Below, piece by piece: positions 16,886 to 25,449 of a DNA stretch of 64,000 nt. Origin of the DNA: Anaerolineales bacterium. GTDB lineage: Bacteria; Chloroflexota; Anaerolineae; 4572-78; J111. Below the pieces are notes generated by a model. It was not told the origin of the DNA. It did no database searches and saw only the letters and a program-made list of their open reading frames with translations. Position 1 is the stretch's first letter. Each line of letters begins with the position of its first letter. A program made the position numbers and the translations under genes. The stretch covers positions 558,001-622,000 of the forward strand of contig JABTUW010000001.1 of the NCBI GenBank assembly GCA_015075185.1. Direction: 5' to 3'.

Positions 16886-17521
16886 TTACTTTTTACTTGA
16901 GCCGGATAAGGCGGTCGTCACCCCCAGACCAATATAAACACTCCCCGCAAAATAGCGTTGGGCGCGTAAGAAACCCAAATTTCCCCGCAGCCAATGCCCC
17001 ACCGTACCGGCCAGAAGCGCATAAAGGCCATCGCTGCAGATACCCAAACCCACAAAAATGAAACCCAGGAATAAAATTTGCCCAACGACCCCGCCCCGCG
17101 AGACATCCACAAACTGAGGCAAAAAAGCCAAAAAGAACAGGGCTGTTTTGGGATTAAACACGTTAACCACCACGCCTTGATAGAAAATACGGGCCAACCT
17201 TTTGCGCTCGATGACGTCAGGCCGGGACAGTTCCTCCCGGACCAGCAGTTTGCGCACCCCCAGACAGATGAGATAAGCCGCTCCTAAATATTTCACCAAA
17301 CTAAAAGCCAGGGCCGACGACATCAACAGCGCCGAAAGGCCCAGGGCCGCCGCAATCACGTGCAGCAGATTAGCCACCTCCACCCCTAACACCGAGACAA
17401 TCCCGGCCAGCCGGCCTTGATCAATGCTGCGAGCGACGATGTAAAGCACGGCTGGACCGGGTGTCAACAACAGCGCCGCAGCGGCCACCACAAAGAGCAC
17501 CAATTGAGACAGTTCAGGCAT
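16886..17521 (-). CDS. LysE/RhtB family amino-acid exporter
   Basis: Inner-membrane exporter of amino acids or related metabolites, 211 residues, about six membrane segments. The N-terminal signature LLTPGPAVLYIVARSIDQGR and the middle segment GVVVNVFNPKTALFFLAFLPQF are typical of the RhtB branch. SD TAAGGAGG precedes the ATG at 17521. The C-terminal tail is short (SGSSKK). It is monocistronic and convergent with the DUF35 gene. Substrate cannot be assigned from sequence. Confidence 0.88.
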   Translation of the reverse strand: MPELSQLVLFVVAAAALLLTPGPAVLYIVARSIDQGRLAGIVSVLGVEVANLLHVIAAALGLSALLMSSALAFSLVKYLGAAYLICLGVRKLLVREELSRPDVIERKRLARIFYQGVVVNVFNPKTALFFLAFLPQFVDVSRGGVVGQILFLGFIFVGLGICSDGLYALLAGTVGHWLRGNLGFLRAQRYFAGSVYIGLGVTTALSGSSKK

Positions 17522-17615
17522 ATCAGCCTCCTTAAAAAAATGAATTTGGATTTTGAAACCGGGATTATAAACAAGCCCCGCAACTTAAGGCTTCAGAAGC
17601 TGGGGCTGCGGGCAC

Positions 17616-17800
17616 GGTGCACGAACGATCTTTTTTTGGCTCGATGATTGAAATCATCGGCTGGTACAAAAAGTGCGTTCAAAACGCACTAAACGGCTGT
17701 ATTTCAACCTGTTTCAACGGGTTTTCGATTACCAGCAGGGCGTTTCAACGCTCTGCCCCAAGGCTGGCGAGTAAATTCACCAACAGATCGTTCGTGCACC
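17616..17800. repeat. 185-bp nested palindromic element (MITE-like)
   Basis: Perfect 16-bp terminal inverted repeats: GGTGCACGAACGATCT (17616-17631) and AGATCGTTCGTGCACC (17785-17800). Inside are further hairpins: GATGATTGAAATCATC, GTGCGTTCAAAACGCAC and AGGGCGTTTCAACGCTCTG. The right end supplies the last codons of the phosphatase gene (17745-18275). Confidence 0.75.
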
Positions 17801-18275
17801 CCCGCGGGCAAAAACGGCTGACATTTTCGACAAAATGAGGCATAGCTGCGCAAATGTAATCAACCACCGCGTAGATATAGGCTTGTTCGGCGGCAGGGTT
17901 ACGCTGCTCATTCGTTACCGCTTCCCATACATCCAGCACCGGCGCTTCCGTGCCGTAACAAATTTGATTAAACAGCCATGCGTCCCGGCCAAACTGCTCT
18001 TGCAGATAGCGGCGGTGATCCAGCCCCATCGCCACCACCACATCTGCTTCGGCCAGCATCTCGGCGGTGAGGCGTCGCTGCCGGTGGGCCACCGGGTTAA
18101 GGCCGTGCAGCGCCAACCGCTCCCGTACATGCAGCGACATGGCCTGGAGCTTGGCTTCGGTGCCGGCGGAACTAACCCGATAAACCTGTTGCGGCCCCAA
18201 GGCCGCTTTCAATGCATACTCCGCCGTCATGCTTCTAAAAATGTTGCCGGTACAGACAAAAAAGATAGATGGCAT
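17745..18275 (-). CDS. Low-molecular-weight protein-tyrosine-phosphatase-like protein
   Basis: 176 residues. The P-loop CTGNIFRS (Cys8 to Arg14) is at the N-terminus as in this family (C-x5-R-S/T). The usual DP(W/F) general-acid loop reads APVLDVWEAV, so one Asp is present but not the strict DP motif. Related enzymes dephosphorylate tyrosine-phosphorylated polysaccharide regulators; the ArsC-like fold is another possibility, but the P-loop fits the phosphatase better. The last 20-30 residues (from about RFCPRGCTNDLL) are encoded by the palindromic element at 17616-17800 and look unlike the family, so the natural C-terminus was probably replaced. Confidence 0.8.
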   Translation of the reverse strand: MPSIFFVCTGNIFRSMTAEYALKAALGPQQVYRVSSAGTEAKLQAMSLHVRERLALHGLNPVAHRQRRLTAEMLAEADVVVAMGLDHRRYLQEQFGRDAWLFNQICYGTEAPVLDVWEAVTNEQRNPAAEQAYIYAVVDYICAAMPHFVENVSRFCPRGCTNDLLVNLLASLGAER

Positions 18276-18292
18276 CGCCTTAAGACAGTCTC

Positions 18293-18327
18293 GGAAGGCT
18301 GGAAGGTTGAAAATTTCCCAGCCTTCC
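18293..18327. repeat. Skewed hairpin GGAAGGCTGG/CCAGCCTTCC
   Basis: Perfect 10-bp arms in the gap between the RelA-like gene and the phosphatase gene. Next to it at about 18369-18422 is a nested hairpin (GGAGTC...GGACTCC around CCGAAT/ATTCGG) abutting the stop codon of the RelA-like gene. Both probably form its 3' end. Confidence 0.55.
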
Positions 18328-18428
18328 TATCTTCCCAACTTAATCATTCATGTTACGCAGCTTCGCAGGTAGGAGTCCCGAATTTATTCGGGTTTTCCCG
18401 GACTAAAGTCTGGACTCCAGCGTAAGAG

Positions 18429-19565
18429 TTAATCAACCAGCGATAACGTCACGCCCGGATATACAGGCGGCGGCCCATCAGGGTTGAGGAACAACCAGCG
18501 CAGTAAGTCGCGATAAAAGCGGAACAACGGAATCTGCTCGGCCACCTGATTCCGCACCTGCTGACGGTTGGCCCGAAAGCTGGTGTGACTCTCTTTGGTT
18601 AACAACTCTCGCTCGTGCAGAAAATTACCCAGGGTTTGGATTTGAATTTCAACGGTTTTATCCGACCAGCGGACGACAGATTTCAAAGCTTCCCACCCTG
18701 TCTGTTTTTGCTGGCCGGGGGTGAGGTAATCCTTAACCTCGACAAACTGAAGCCGCCTGTTTTGGGGCACAGGTTCAATCTCAAACTTGGCCAGCGCGTC
18801 ATCAGACCAGGCCAACTCCACCAGGGCCAGGTGGACTTTGTGGGCGTCGGCCAGACTGCCGACCACAATTTTGATCCCAAAAATGTCCTTCACGTAGCGG
18901 CTCAAGTGCTGCAATTTTTTATCTCGGACCACAATAGTATCGAGGTCAAAGATTTCGTCCACAACCTTGTTCCAAACCTCTTGTTCGGCCTTGATCCGGC
19001 TGATGATTTTGTGGATACCGTAGGGGTTGGCGGCTGTCGGCTGGTAATCCACCATATTGGCGACCAAATTAGCCCTGCTCCAATCCCGCCCATCAAAAAT
19101 GAGCAATTTCTTTAGTTGGCGGCTGCCCAGGTCAATATCGGTGGTGGTGAATAGATCTTCGGCTGAGACATTTTGGGTGACGGTGAAACGCTCTTTGGTC
19201 GTCTCCACTTCGCCGATGACCACACTCTGAATTTGGTACGAGGCTACAAAAGAGTCGCAAATAAGCTGGCAGAGACGGTGCAGTTTCTCCTCACCGTGGA
19301 GAATCATATTGGCAAAAGCCAGCCGCACCTGTTCCAGGTGGGACCGAGAAAATTGAAGCTCGTGGTGGGCCATCGCGTGTTCGATCAGCTCCAGGCGCAG
19401 ACGCTGAAGCTGGATCACCAGCTCGTTCAAGATCGGTTCCGTCGTGACCATCCACAATGGCGAGCCCGAGGTCGAGTCAATCTTTGGCTGGGGTTGGGTT
19501 TCACGAACGGCGGCAACGCTTTCAAGGGTAGAGGGCACAGACAATACTCTTTTCGTACCTGGCAC
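18429..19565 (-). CDS. RelA/SpoT-like nucleotidyltransferase-domain protein (divergent)
   Basis: 378 residues from a GTG start with SD GGAGGAGG seven bases upstream. The N-terminal half (about 40-130) is helical (LNELVIQLQRLRLELIEHAM) with no recognised domain. The C-terminal half resembles the RelA/SpoT synthetase domain: IISRIKAEQEVWNKV, then DIFGIKIVVGSLADAHKVH (like D-GxR-VV), then KDYLTPG..TGWEALKSVV and VEIQIQTLGNFLHERE (like NGYQSLH and EIQIRT). Several signature residues differ, including G-Y-x-S-x-H read as TGWEALK, so (p)ppGpp synthesis is uncertain; a related nucleotidyltransferase or pseudo-enzyme is possible. No HD hydrolase, TGS or ACT domain. Not clearly in an operon. Confidence 0.55.
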   Translation of the reverse strand: MPGTKRVLSVPSTLESVAAVRETQPQPKIDSTSGSPLWMVTTEPILNELVIQLQRLRLELIEHAMAHHELQFSRSHLEQVRLAFANMILHGEEKLHRLCQLICDSFVASYQIQSVVIGEVETTKERFTVTQNVSAEDLFTTTDIDLGSRQLKKLLIFDGRDWSRANLVANMVDYQPTAANPYGIHKIISRIKAEQEVWNKVVDEIFDLDTIVVRDKKLQHLSRYVKDIFGIKIVVGSLADAHKVHLALVELAWSDDALAKFEIEPVPQNRRLQFVEVKDYLTPGQQKQTGWEALKSVVRWSDKTVEIQIQTLGNFLHERELLTKESHTSFRANRQQVRNQVAEQIPLFRFYRDLLRWLFLNPDGPPPVYPGVTLSLVD

Positions 19566-19784
19566 GACACCTCCTCCAGTAAGATTTGTTTTGCCAAATT
19601 GTTAGCCAAGAGGTGCGATGCACTTTCACACCAACAAAATTAGCCATTAGCCAAGCAAGTGCAATACCCCTGAGTAGTTACCTCTGTTCAAAATTGTATA
19701 CTGGAATCAAAATTTTTTCTAGTCCCCAATTGGGGTCAACAAAAACCCCAAGCGTTCTCTGATCTTGGGGATTTCTCGTTTGCC

Positions 19785-19813
19785 GGAGTGCAAAAGCTAA
19801 GCTCTTGCACTCC
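19785..19813 (-). terminator. Hairpin after msrA
   Basis: GGAGTGCAAAAGCT/AGCTCTTGCACTCC, one mismatch, starting 14 nt past the msrA stop on the minus strand. A second hairpin CCCCAAG/CTTGGGG is at 19746-19770. Confidence 0.6.
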
Positions 19814-19827
19814 ACGCCTTCCCTCAT

Positions 19828-20523
19828 TTACCGCTGATAACGCCGGGCAAACTCCACTAACCGTTTGCGACCTGCGGGAGACAACCCCAGGCTCTCCAGC
19901 TCCACCTGCAACTGGTCAAGCTCCCCGTAACCGCTGACATAGCCGTTCACCCGCGCCGTCGCCGTCGAATTGACGAAATCTTTGGGATCGGGATAAATGG
20001 CCCGGTACTCGTCGAGCAGCTCCGAGGTGTAGCGGAGCATATATTTTTGGTGGTAATCCTCGGCCAGGTAAAACTCGGTCGCCGGGAGGATCTCTGTTGT
20101 AATTTCAGCCGCGTACTTGGCGGCCTGCTGCGCTTTGCTGGCCAGTGCCAGTTGCCGCTGGGCCTCGTCGTGATAAAACACCGCGACCATGTATTGTTTG
20201 CTCCACGAACGGCGGGTGGGGCTGTGACTGTTCCAGAAGATTTCCAACAGTTCCTCGTAAGAAATCCGGGCTGGATCATAATCAAGTTGCAGCGTTTCGG
20301 TATGGTCGCCGAGACTGTGGTAGGTGGGATTGCGTTTTTTCCCGCCCGCGTACCCTACCCGCGTCCGCACCACGCCGGGGAGACTCCCAAACTGGGAGTC
20401 CGGCCCCCAGAATCAGCCTAAAGCAAAGGTGGCTGTTTCCGTTTGGGCCGGCGCGGCGGCGTCAATCGGCGGGATGGCGGCAGTGAAAACGGCAGGAGCG
20501 GGTAGTTTCTTGGTAAAAATCAT
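19828..20523 (-). CDS. msrA: Peptide-methionine (S)-S-oxide reductase MsrA, predicted selenoprotein
   Basis: Reduces methionine-S-sulfoxide in oxidised proteins. Reading from the ATG at 20521-20523 (SD AAGGAG, 20531-20536), the frame is open except for one TGA at codon 37 (20413-20415), then continues to 19828, 231 residues if the TGA is read through. Around it the sequence is ATFALG-U-FWGPD, exactly the family's ATFAGGCFWG with the catalytic Cys replaced by the TGA. Downstream family motifs are intact (VGYAGG, TETLQLDYDP, FWNSHSPT, YHQKYML). No other Cys exists in the protein, so there is no resolving Cys, as in known selenocysteine MsrAs. A SECIS-like hairpin follows the TGA. The alternative is a nonsense pseudogene or a start after the TGA, which would lack the active site. 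Confidence 0.85.
20381..20412 (-). promoter_or_regulatory. Candidate bacterial SECIS element within msrA
   Basis: Directly after the TGA on the minus strand: 20 nt, including the 5' arm GACTCCCA (20400-20393), then loop GTT (20392-20390), then TGGGAGTC (20389-20382). The perfect 8-bp stem, the tri-loop beginning with G, and the 20-nt distance from TGA to loop fit the described bacterial SECIS model (16-37 nt, G among the first two loop bases). A lower GGGG/CCCC pairing can extend the stem. Confidence 0.75.
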
Positions 20524-20545
20524 GACTCATCTCCTTAAAAAATGA

Positions 20546-20582
20546 TTAGGGAGTGTCAAAGTGCATTTTGACACTCCCTAAT
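20546..20582. repeat. Hairpin TTAGGGAGTGTCAAA/TTTGACACTCCCTAA
   Basis: Perfect 15-bp arms 23 nt upstream of the msrA start codon. It may be the msrA leader hairpin or a terminator for upstream transcription. The rest of 20583-20885 shows short repeated AATCACTGAA/TTCAG blocks but no gene. Confidence 0.6.
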
Positions 20583-20885
20583 TTCATTCAGAGACGTGCC
20601 AAAGCTGATGATGACACTTGATAGATTTGGAATAAAGCTTACTTACCTATCTGAATCATACGTTAAATACCTTACAAATTGCTTAAATCTTTGAAGCAAT
20701 CGGTTGAATCACTGAAATCACTGAAGCCGTTATTCATCCATACTTCAGCGATTTCAAGCCAATCATCAGTGAGGAAGCCGTGTCCCGAAATTTTTATACA
20801 GTGGGACCACCTTCCCCTTCTACTTAACGCAATAATCGGGTATAATTCTGCCCAGCAATTATTTCCCTATCGCGTAAAAGGTAAA

Positions 20886-22784
20886 ATGACTATTTCCAGA
20901 TTTTCCCCCTTCCTCGCTTCACTCCTCCTCACCCTCCTCCTCACCGCCTTCGGCCCGCCTCCCCCAACGAACCCTGTTCATGGCCGGCCCAAAACCCAGG
21001 CGCGACCAGCCTTGAGCGGGCCGGTCCAAACCTATGCCACCGGCCATTTTCTGATCCACTACACTCTGAAAGGGGAAGATGCCGTTGCCCGTACCGACGA
21101 CGACGGCAACGGCCTGCCCGATTTTGTCGAAGCGGTGGCCGAGGCGTTGGAATTCTCCTGGCAGCGCCAGGTCGAAGCGATGGGCTGGCGGCCGCCGCTG
21201 CTCGACGAGGGGGAGGGCGGCGACAGCAAACTGGATGTCTACCTGGAGGATCAAAGCCACCTCTTTGGCAACGGTGATTTGTTTGGCTACACCGACACCT
21301 TCGGCGGCTTTACCGGCGACAACCCTGCTACTCCGAAAGAAGAGACTGACACGGCTTATGCTTATCTGAGTTTGGATAACGATTACGACCCCGATCAATT
21401 TGATCTGTATGAGCTTGACCCGCTGGATGCTATGCGCACTACGGCGGCCCACGAGTTTAATCACGCGCTTCAATCTGCTTACGATGACGAGGATCCTTAT
21501 GCCTGGATTTACGAGGCCACTGCCGTCTGGGCGGAGGATGAGCTTTACCCTGAACTTGACGGTGCGCGCAGCTACCTGGCCGATTATATGGATGCGCCTG
21601 ACCTTTGCCCTCTCAGCGTGGGACGCGACGACCAGGACGTGCGCTGGTACGGCGGCTGGATTTTGCTGCGCTACCTGGCCGAGCAGCACGGCGGGCCGGA
21701 AACCATCCGGCGGCTCTGGGAAAATATGGCCGAACTGGACGGTCTGACCGCTCTGGAAGCAACCTTGCGGGAACAGCAGCTTACCTTGGCCGAACTGCTG
21801 GTCAATTTTGCTGTGGCCAACCTGCTCAAATCGGACTGCCCGGCCAATGCCCCGTATTGTTACGCGCACGGCAGCGACTATCTGCGGCCCTACGTCGAAG
21901 GCTCGCTGCGGGTAGAGGCCGGCGCAGCCAAGACGTTTGTGCCCAAGGATGGCGTGCAGCACTTTGGCGCGGATTATATCCGGCTGAAAAGTGACGGGCC
22001 AATCCGGCTTGCTTTCCGGGGATCGCCGGCGGGTAAGTGGCAACTACGGCTGGTCGGCTTGACCGGGGCAACGGCTAAAGTCATCCCCTGGACTCACTCT
22101 AGCCCAACCACGGCTGACCCTTCAGCCTTTGAGAAGCTTTATTTGGTGGTCGTCAATACGGCTCCGGCCGAAGCTGAGGAAGACTGCGGCTATCACAACT
22201 ACACTTTGGCTCTGGCCGCCGCCGGGAACAACGATCCACCCGAAGCGCCACCCCTGCCCCGCGACCCAGGTCCTTACGTTCCACCCGCTTACATGGTGGG
22301 TGGGCAGGAGGAGGGTGTCGCGCCTGCACCGATCCTAAGTGGCGGCCAGCCTATCACGTTGGAGGAGGCTCCTTTCCCGCCGTTTTATCCAGGTTATTTG
22401 CCATTCGACTATAGTCTGTCCGACCTGCTCAGTTATACGAGCGCCAATCTGGACGAGTGGGCGCAAGATTACGCCCCTGGCGGCGAGCCGGTCCTGGGCC
22501 TGATCTATGACCGGGGCGAGAACCCGGACGATTATCTGGCCCTCCTCCAAAGTCCTGCCCCGCCGCAAACCCTGGCGGAATGGGTCGAGGCGATGGGCTA
22601 CCTTGAAACCGATATCCGGCTGGTCAATGACCATGAGGTTCACCTGGTCGAATACCATGACGAAAGCGGTCGTTTGAGCGTAGCCACCTTCATTCATCAC
22701 GACCGCTTCATCGTCGTTGAAGCCCCATTCGATTTGATCGAAATGCAGCAGGTGGTGGCAGGATTCCTGGCCAATAACCCTTAA
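20886..22784 (+). CDS. Secreted zinc metalloprotease-like protein (HEFNH motif)
   Basis: 632 residues from the ATG at 20886; the open frame reaches 69 codons further up, but that part is repeat-rich and non-coding in character, while the chosen start begins a signal peptide (FSPFLASLLLTLLLTAFG). A presumed calcium-binding DDDGNGLPDFVE segment follows near residue 65, and the putative zinc site AAHEFNHALQSAYD is at about residue 195, with a downstream E in IYEATAVWAEDEL, as in M6/MXAN_6640-like secreted proteases. The C-terminal half (about 330-632) has beta-rich domains of no clear family and a proline-rich linker (PPEAPPLPRDPGPYVPP). It probably acts outside the cell; substrate unknown. Confidence 0.72.
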   Translation: MTISRFSPFLASLLLTLLLTAFGPPPPTNPVHGRPKTQARPALSGPVQTYATGHFLIHYTLKGEDAVARTDDDGNGLPDFVEAVAEALEFSWQRQVEAMGWRPPLLDEGEGGDSKLDVYLEDQSHLFGNGDLFGYTDTFGGFTGDNPATPKEETDTAYAYLSLDNDYDPDQFDLYELDPLDAMRTTAAHEFNHALQSAYDDEDPYAWIYEATAVWAEDELYPELDGARSYLADYMDAPDLCPLSVGRDDQDVRWYGGWILLRYLAEQHGGPETIRRLWENMAELDGLTALEATLREQQLTLAELLVNFAVANLLKSDCPANAPYCYAHGSDYLRPYVEGSLRVEAGAAKTFVPKDGVQHFGADYIRLKSDGPIRLAFRGSPAGKWQLRLVGLTGATAKVIPWTHSSPTTADPSAFEKLYLVVVNTAPAEAEEDCGYHNYTLALAAAGNNDPPEAPPLPRDPGPYVPPAYMVGGQEEGVAPAPILSGGQPITLEEAPFPPFYPGYLPFDYSLSDLLSYTSANLDEWAQDYAPGGEPVLGLIYDRGENPDDYLALLQSPAPPQTLAEWVEAMGYLETDIRLVNDHEVHLVEYHDESGRLSVATFIHHDRFIVVEAPFDLIEMQQVVAGFLANNP

Positions 22785-22921
22785 ACACAAACACGCTTGC
22801 CAATTCCCCTCCCCAATGCTAGAATCGAAGTATGGATTTATGAGTGGAGCGAAAACGCCTTTCTCCATCCCTCTAACTCTCCAACTGCCCGCAAGCTGTT
22901 GCCAGGAGTCAGTACAATTTT

Positions 22922-23452
22922 ATGCAAATTCACCCGGCTGAGCTAGCCGACCTTAACCTGTGCTACCAGCTTAATATGGCTTACACCACCGATTATGTGT
23001 GGCAAATGCAAACCCGCGAAAATGGGCGCACCATAGATGTGCGCTTCGATACGGTGCGCCTGCCCCGCCCCATGCGGGTGGATTATCCCCGCTCTCCCGA
23101 TGAGTTGTTGCTGCATTGGCAGCAGGATGGCTGCTTTTTGGTAGCTCGCACGCTGAATGATGAGGTGGTTGGTTTTTTGGATGCCTGGCCCCGGCCCTGG
23201 CAAAATCTTTTATGGATTTCCAATCTGGTTATTGACCAGGCTTATCGGCGGCAGGGCTTCGGGTCGCGCCTGCTTAAGTCGGCCCGCCGCTGGGCCATGG
23301 AGCACGAGCTGGCCCAACTGATGCTGGAAATCCAGACCAAAAACCACCCGGCGATTTCTTTTGCTCAAAAACATGGCTTCCAATTTTGCGGGTACAACGA
23401 GCGCTACTATCCCAACGGCGATATCGCCCTCTTTTTCTCACTATCTGTTTAA
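22922..23452 (+). CDS. GNAT family N-acetyltransferase
   Basis: 176 residues. The acetyl-CoA pyrophosphate-binding motif A is clear: LVIDQAYRRQGFGSRLLKSA (R/QxxGxG/A), followed by motif B with NHPAISFAQKHGFQFCGY. The N-terminal part (about 1-70) is family-variable. The acceptor substrate is unknown. No strong SD was seen before the ATG. It starts 137 nt after the protease gene and is followed by a membrane regulator; no functional link is evident. Confidence 0.85.
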   Translation: MQIHPAELADLNLCYQLNMAYTTDYVWQMQTRENGRTIDVRFDTVRLPRPMRVDYPRSPDELLLHWQQDGCFLVARTLNDEVVGFLDAWPRPWQNLLWISNLVIDQAYRRQGFGSRLLKSARRWAMEHELAQLMLEIQTKNHPAISFAQKHGFQFCGYNERYYPNGDIALFFSLSV

Positions 23453-23517
23453 TAAAGGCGCAGGCTGAGATCACAAACCTTAGCCCTGGCCCAGCCGTTT
23501 ATTGAGCAACTACAGCA

Positions 23518-25449
23518 ATGAACCCTATTAATTCCACCCACATTTTAGCCGGTCTGAACCAGATTCTTTCTTCGGCCATTACGATTCTGGCTTTTTCGCT
23601 TTTGGTTTACATGCTCATCCACAACCTGAGAAGTTCGGTGGGGCGCAGTTTTGCTGCCCTGCTGGCCTGCATGTGTTTTGCCTATGCCGGCGATGTAGCT
23701 CTCTTTCGAGTGGACAACCTGGCCGCGGCCATACCCTGGCTCAAATTCCAATGGATCGGCATTGCCTTTCTGCCCGCCGCTTATCTGCACTTTGCCGACG
23801 CCTTGCTGCGCACGACCAACGCCCCCTCCATGCGCCGCCGTTTTGCCGTCTGGATGGCTTACCTTTTTGGCCTGCTTGTCTTTTTGCTGGCCCTCCAAAC
23901 CGAGTTTCTGGTGCATAATCCCTTTTATTCCCCCGGCGTAACCCAATTTAGGGCTGGCCCCTTCTTCTGGGTTTTTACGACTTACTTTTACACCACCCTT
24001 TTCTGGGGCGCGTATAAAATTTACTCGGCCCGGGCCCGCTGTCTGACCTCCGGGGCGCGCCGCCGCATGACCTACCTGGCGATTTCCTTTTTCGCGCCGG
24101 CCCTGGGCGTTTATCCCTACATGCTGATTGCCAATTCACCCTCGCTCAGCTCGTCCATCATTTTTGTCATCCTGCTGCTGGTGAATATCGGCATTGCCCT
24201 GATGATTACGGTGATGGCTTACAGTGTGGCCTTCTTCGGCGCCGTTCCGCCCGACCGGGCGGTCAAGCACGATTTGATCCACTTCCTCCTGCGGGGACCA
24301 TTGGTGGCGATTATGGTTGTCTCCATTATTCAAGCACTGCCTGAGCGTGACCGGATTTTGGGGCTGCCGCGCGACTTCATTTTTGCCGCTTCCATTGTTA
24401 CCGCCATTGTTATTTCTCAGTACTTAATCAATCTGGCCAAACCGGTCATTGACAGCCTGATTTCCTATCGCGACCGGGTCGAAATCGCCTGGATCAGCGA
24501 GTTAGACCGCCGCCTTTTGACCACCACCGACTTGCAGCAAGCCCTGGAAAATGTGCTGACCGCTCTGTGCGAGACGCTGCGGGTGCGCCATGGCTTTATC
24601 TACAACTTGGTCGCCCGGCAGGGGCCGCGCCTGGAAACGCGGGTCGGTTCCGCCGAGGTGGTCGAAAAGGCTTTGGCCGGGATTGATGTCGCCGACTTAA
24701 TTCAACACAAGAACGGCAGTAATGGCTACCATTTCATTATTCAGAACGACTTCTGGTATATCATCCTGCAAAACAAAGCCCGCGACCGTTCCCTGGGGCT
24801 GCTGGGCCTGGAGGCGCGCGCCCCGGCTTACGATTTGACCCCCGCCGAGGAGGACAGTGCCGCCTTTTTAATTCAACAAGCCGAGCTGGCCCTGGAAGAC
24901 CGGCGCTTGCAGCAAGAAGTATTTATGGCCCTGAAAAACATCATTCCCGAAATCGAGCGCATCCAGCGGCTGCGCAGCGCCGTGCGCTATGCCGGCTCGC
25001 CCAGCCTGGTCTCGCTGACCGAAAGCCCGGTTTTGGAGACTGACTTTCCGCAACTGGTCCGCGATGCGCTCAGCCACTACTGGGGCGGCCCCAAGCTGAC
25101 CGGCAGCCCGCTCCTGGACCTGCGAGTGGTGCAAGAGGCGCTGGCCGAAAATGACGGCAGCCCTGTGCGCGCTCTCCGGGCGGTGCTGACCCAGGCCATC
25201 GAAAGGCAGCGCCCCGACGGCGAACGGCGCATGACCGCCACCGAATGGCTGATCTATAACATCCTGGATTTGAAATTTGTGCAGGGCATGCGCGTCCGCG
25301 ATATTGCCCAGCGACTGGCGATGAGTGAAGCCGATTTGTACCGCAAACAAAAGCTGGCCATCGAAGAGGTGGCCCGGACCCTGAGCGAGATGGAAACGCA
25401 GGGCGCGCCGCGTATGGCCGCTGCCCCGGTTCAATCCGAGGAAAAATGA
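23518..25449 (+). CDS. 7TM (histidine-kinase N-terminal type) + GAF + C-terminal helix-turn-helix-like protein
   Basis: 643 residues. Residues about 10-320 contain many hydrophobic segments, the first seven resembling the 7TM sensory module found at the N-terminus of histidine kinases. A GAF-like domain follows (about 330-470, LTTTDLQQALENVLTALCETLRVRHGF). No HisKA or ATPase motif is present. Instead the C-terminus (about 560-643) has FVQGMRVRDIAQRLAMSEADLYRKQK, which reads like a helix-turn-helix. This suggests a membrane-bound one-step regulator or a non-kinase signalling protein. It overlaps the next gene by 4 nt (ATGA), so the M48 protease is likely translated with it and may be functionally tied. 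Confidence 0.65.
   Translation: MNPINSTHILAGLNQILSSAITILAFSLLVYMLIHNLRSSVGRSFAALLACMCFAYAGDVALFRVDNLAAAIPWLKFQWIGIAFLPAAYLHFADALLRTTNAPSMRRRFAVWMAYLFGLLVFLLALQTEFLVHNPFYSPGVTQFRAGPFFWVFTTYFYTTLFWGAYKIYSARARCLTSGARRRMTYLAISFFAPALGVYPYMLIANSPSLSSSIIFVILLLVNIGIALMITVMAYSVAFFGAVPPDRAVKHDLIHFLLRGPLVAIMVVSIIQALPERDRILGLPRDFIFAASIVTAIVISQYLINLAKPVIDSLISYRDRVEIAWISELDRRLLTTTDLQQALENVLTALCETLRVRHGFIYNLVARQGPRLETRVGSAEVVEKALAGIDVADLIQHKNGSNGYHFIIQNDFWYIILQNKARDRSLGLLGLEARAPAYDLTPAEEDSAAFLIQQAELALEDRRLQQEVFMALKNIIPEIERIQRLRSAVRYAGSPSLVSLTESPVLETDFPQLVRDALSHYWGGPKLTGSPLLDLRVVQEALAENDGSPVRALRAVLTQAIERQRPDGERRMTATEWLIYNILDLKFVQGMRVRDIAQRLAMSEADLYRKQKLAIEEVARTLSEMETQGAPRMAAAPVQSEEK

Noticed and set aside
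19828..20373. MsrA starting at GTG 20373 as an ordinary short protein
   Set aside because: That start has no SD and would remove the active-site GxFWG motif, while upstream sequence in the same frame matches the family on both sides of the TGA.
20145..20545. Rightward ORFs overlapping the 5' part of msrA
   Set aside because: They are antisense to family-conserved msrA codons and resemble nothing; frame shadows.
20679..20885. N-terminal extension of the secreted protease
   Set aside because: Repeat-rich, unlike coding DNA, and would bury the signal peptide beginning at 20886.
20919..22043. 374-codon open frame antisense to the secreted protease
   Set aside because: High-GC shadow ORF; the sense frame has a signal peptide and HEFNH motif.
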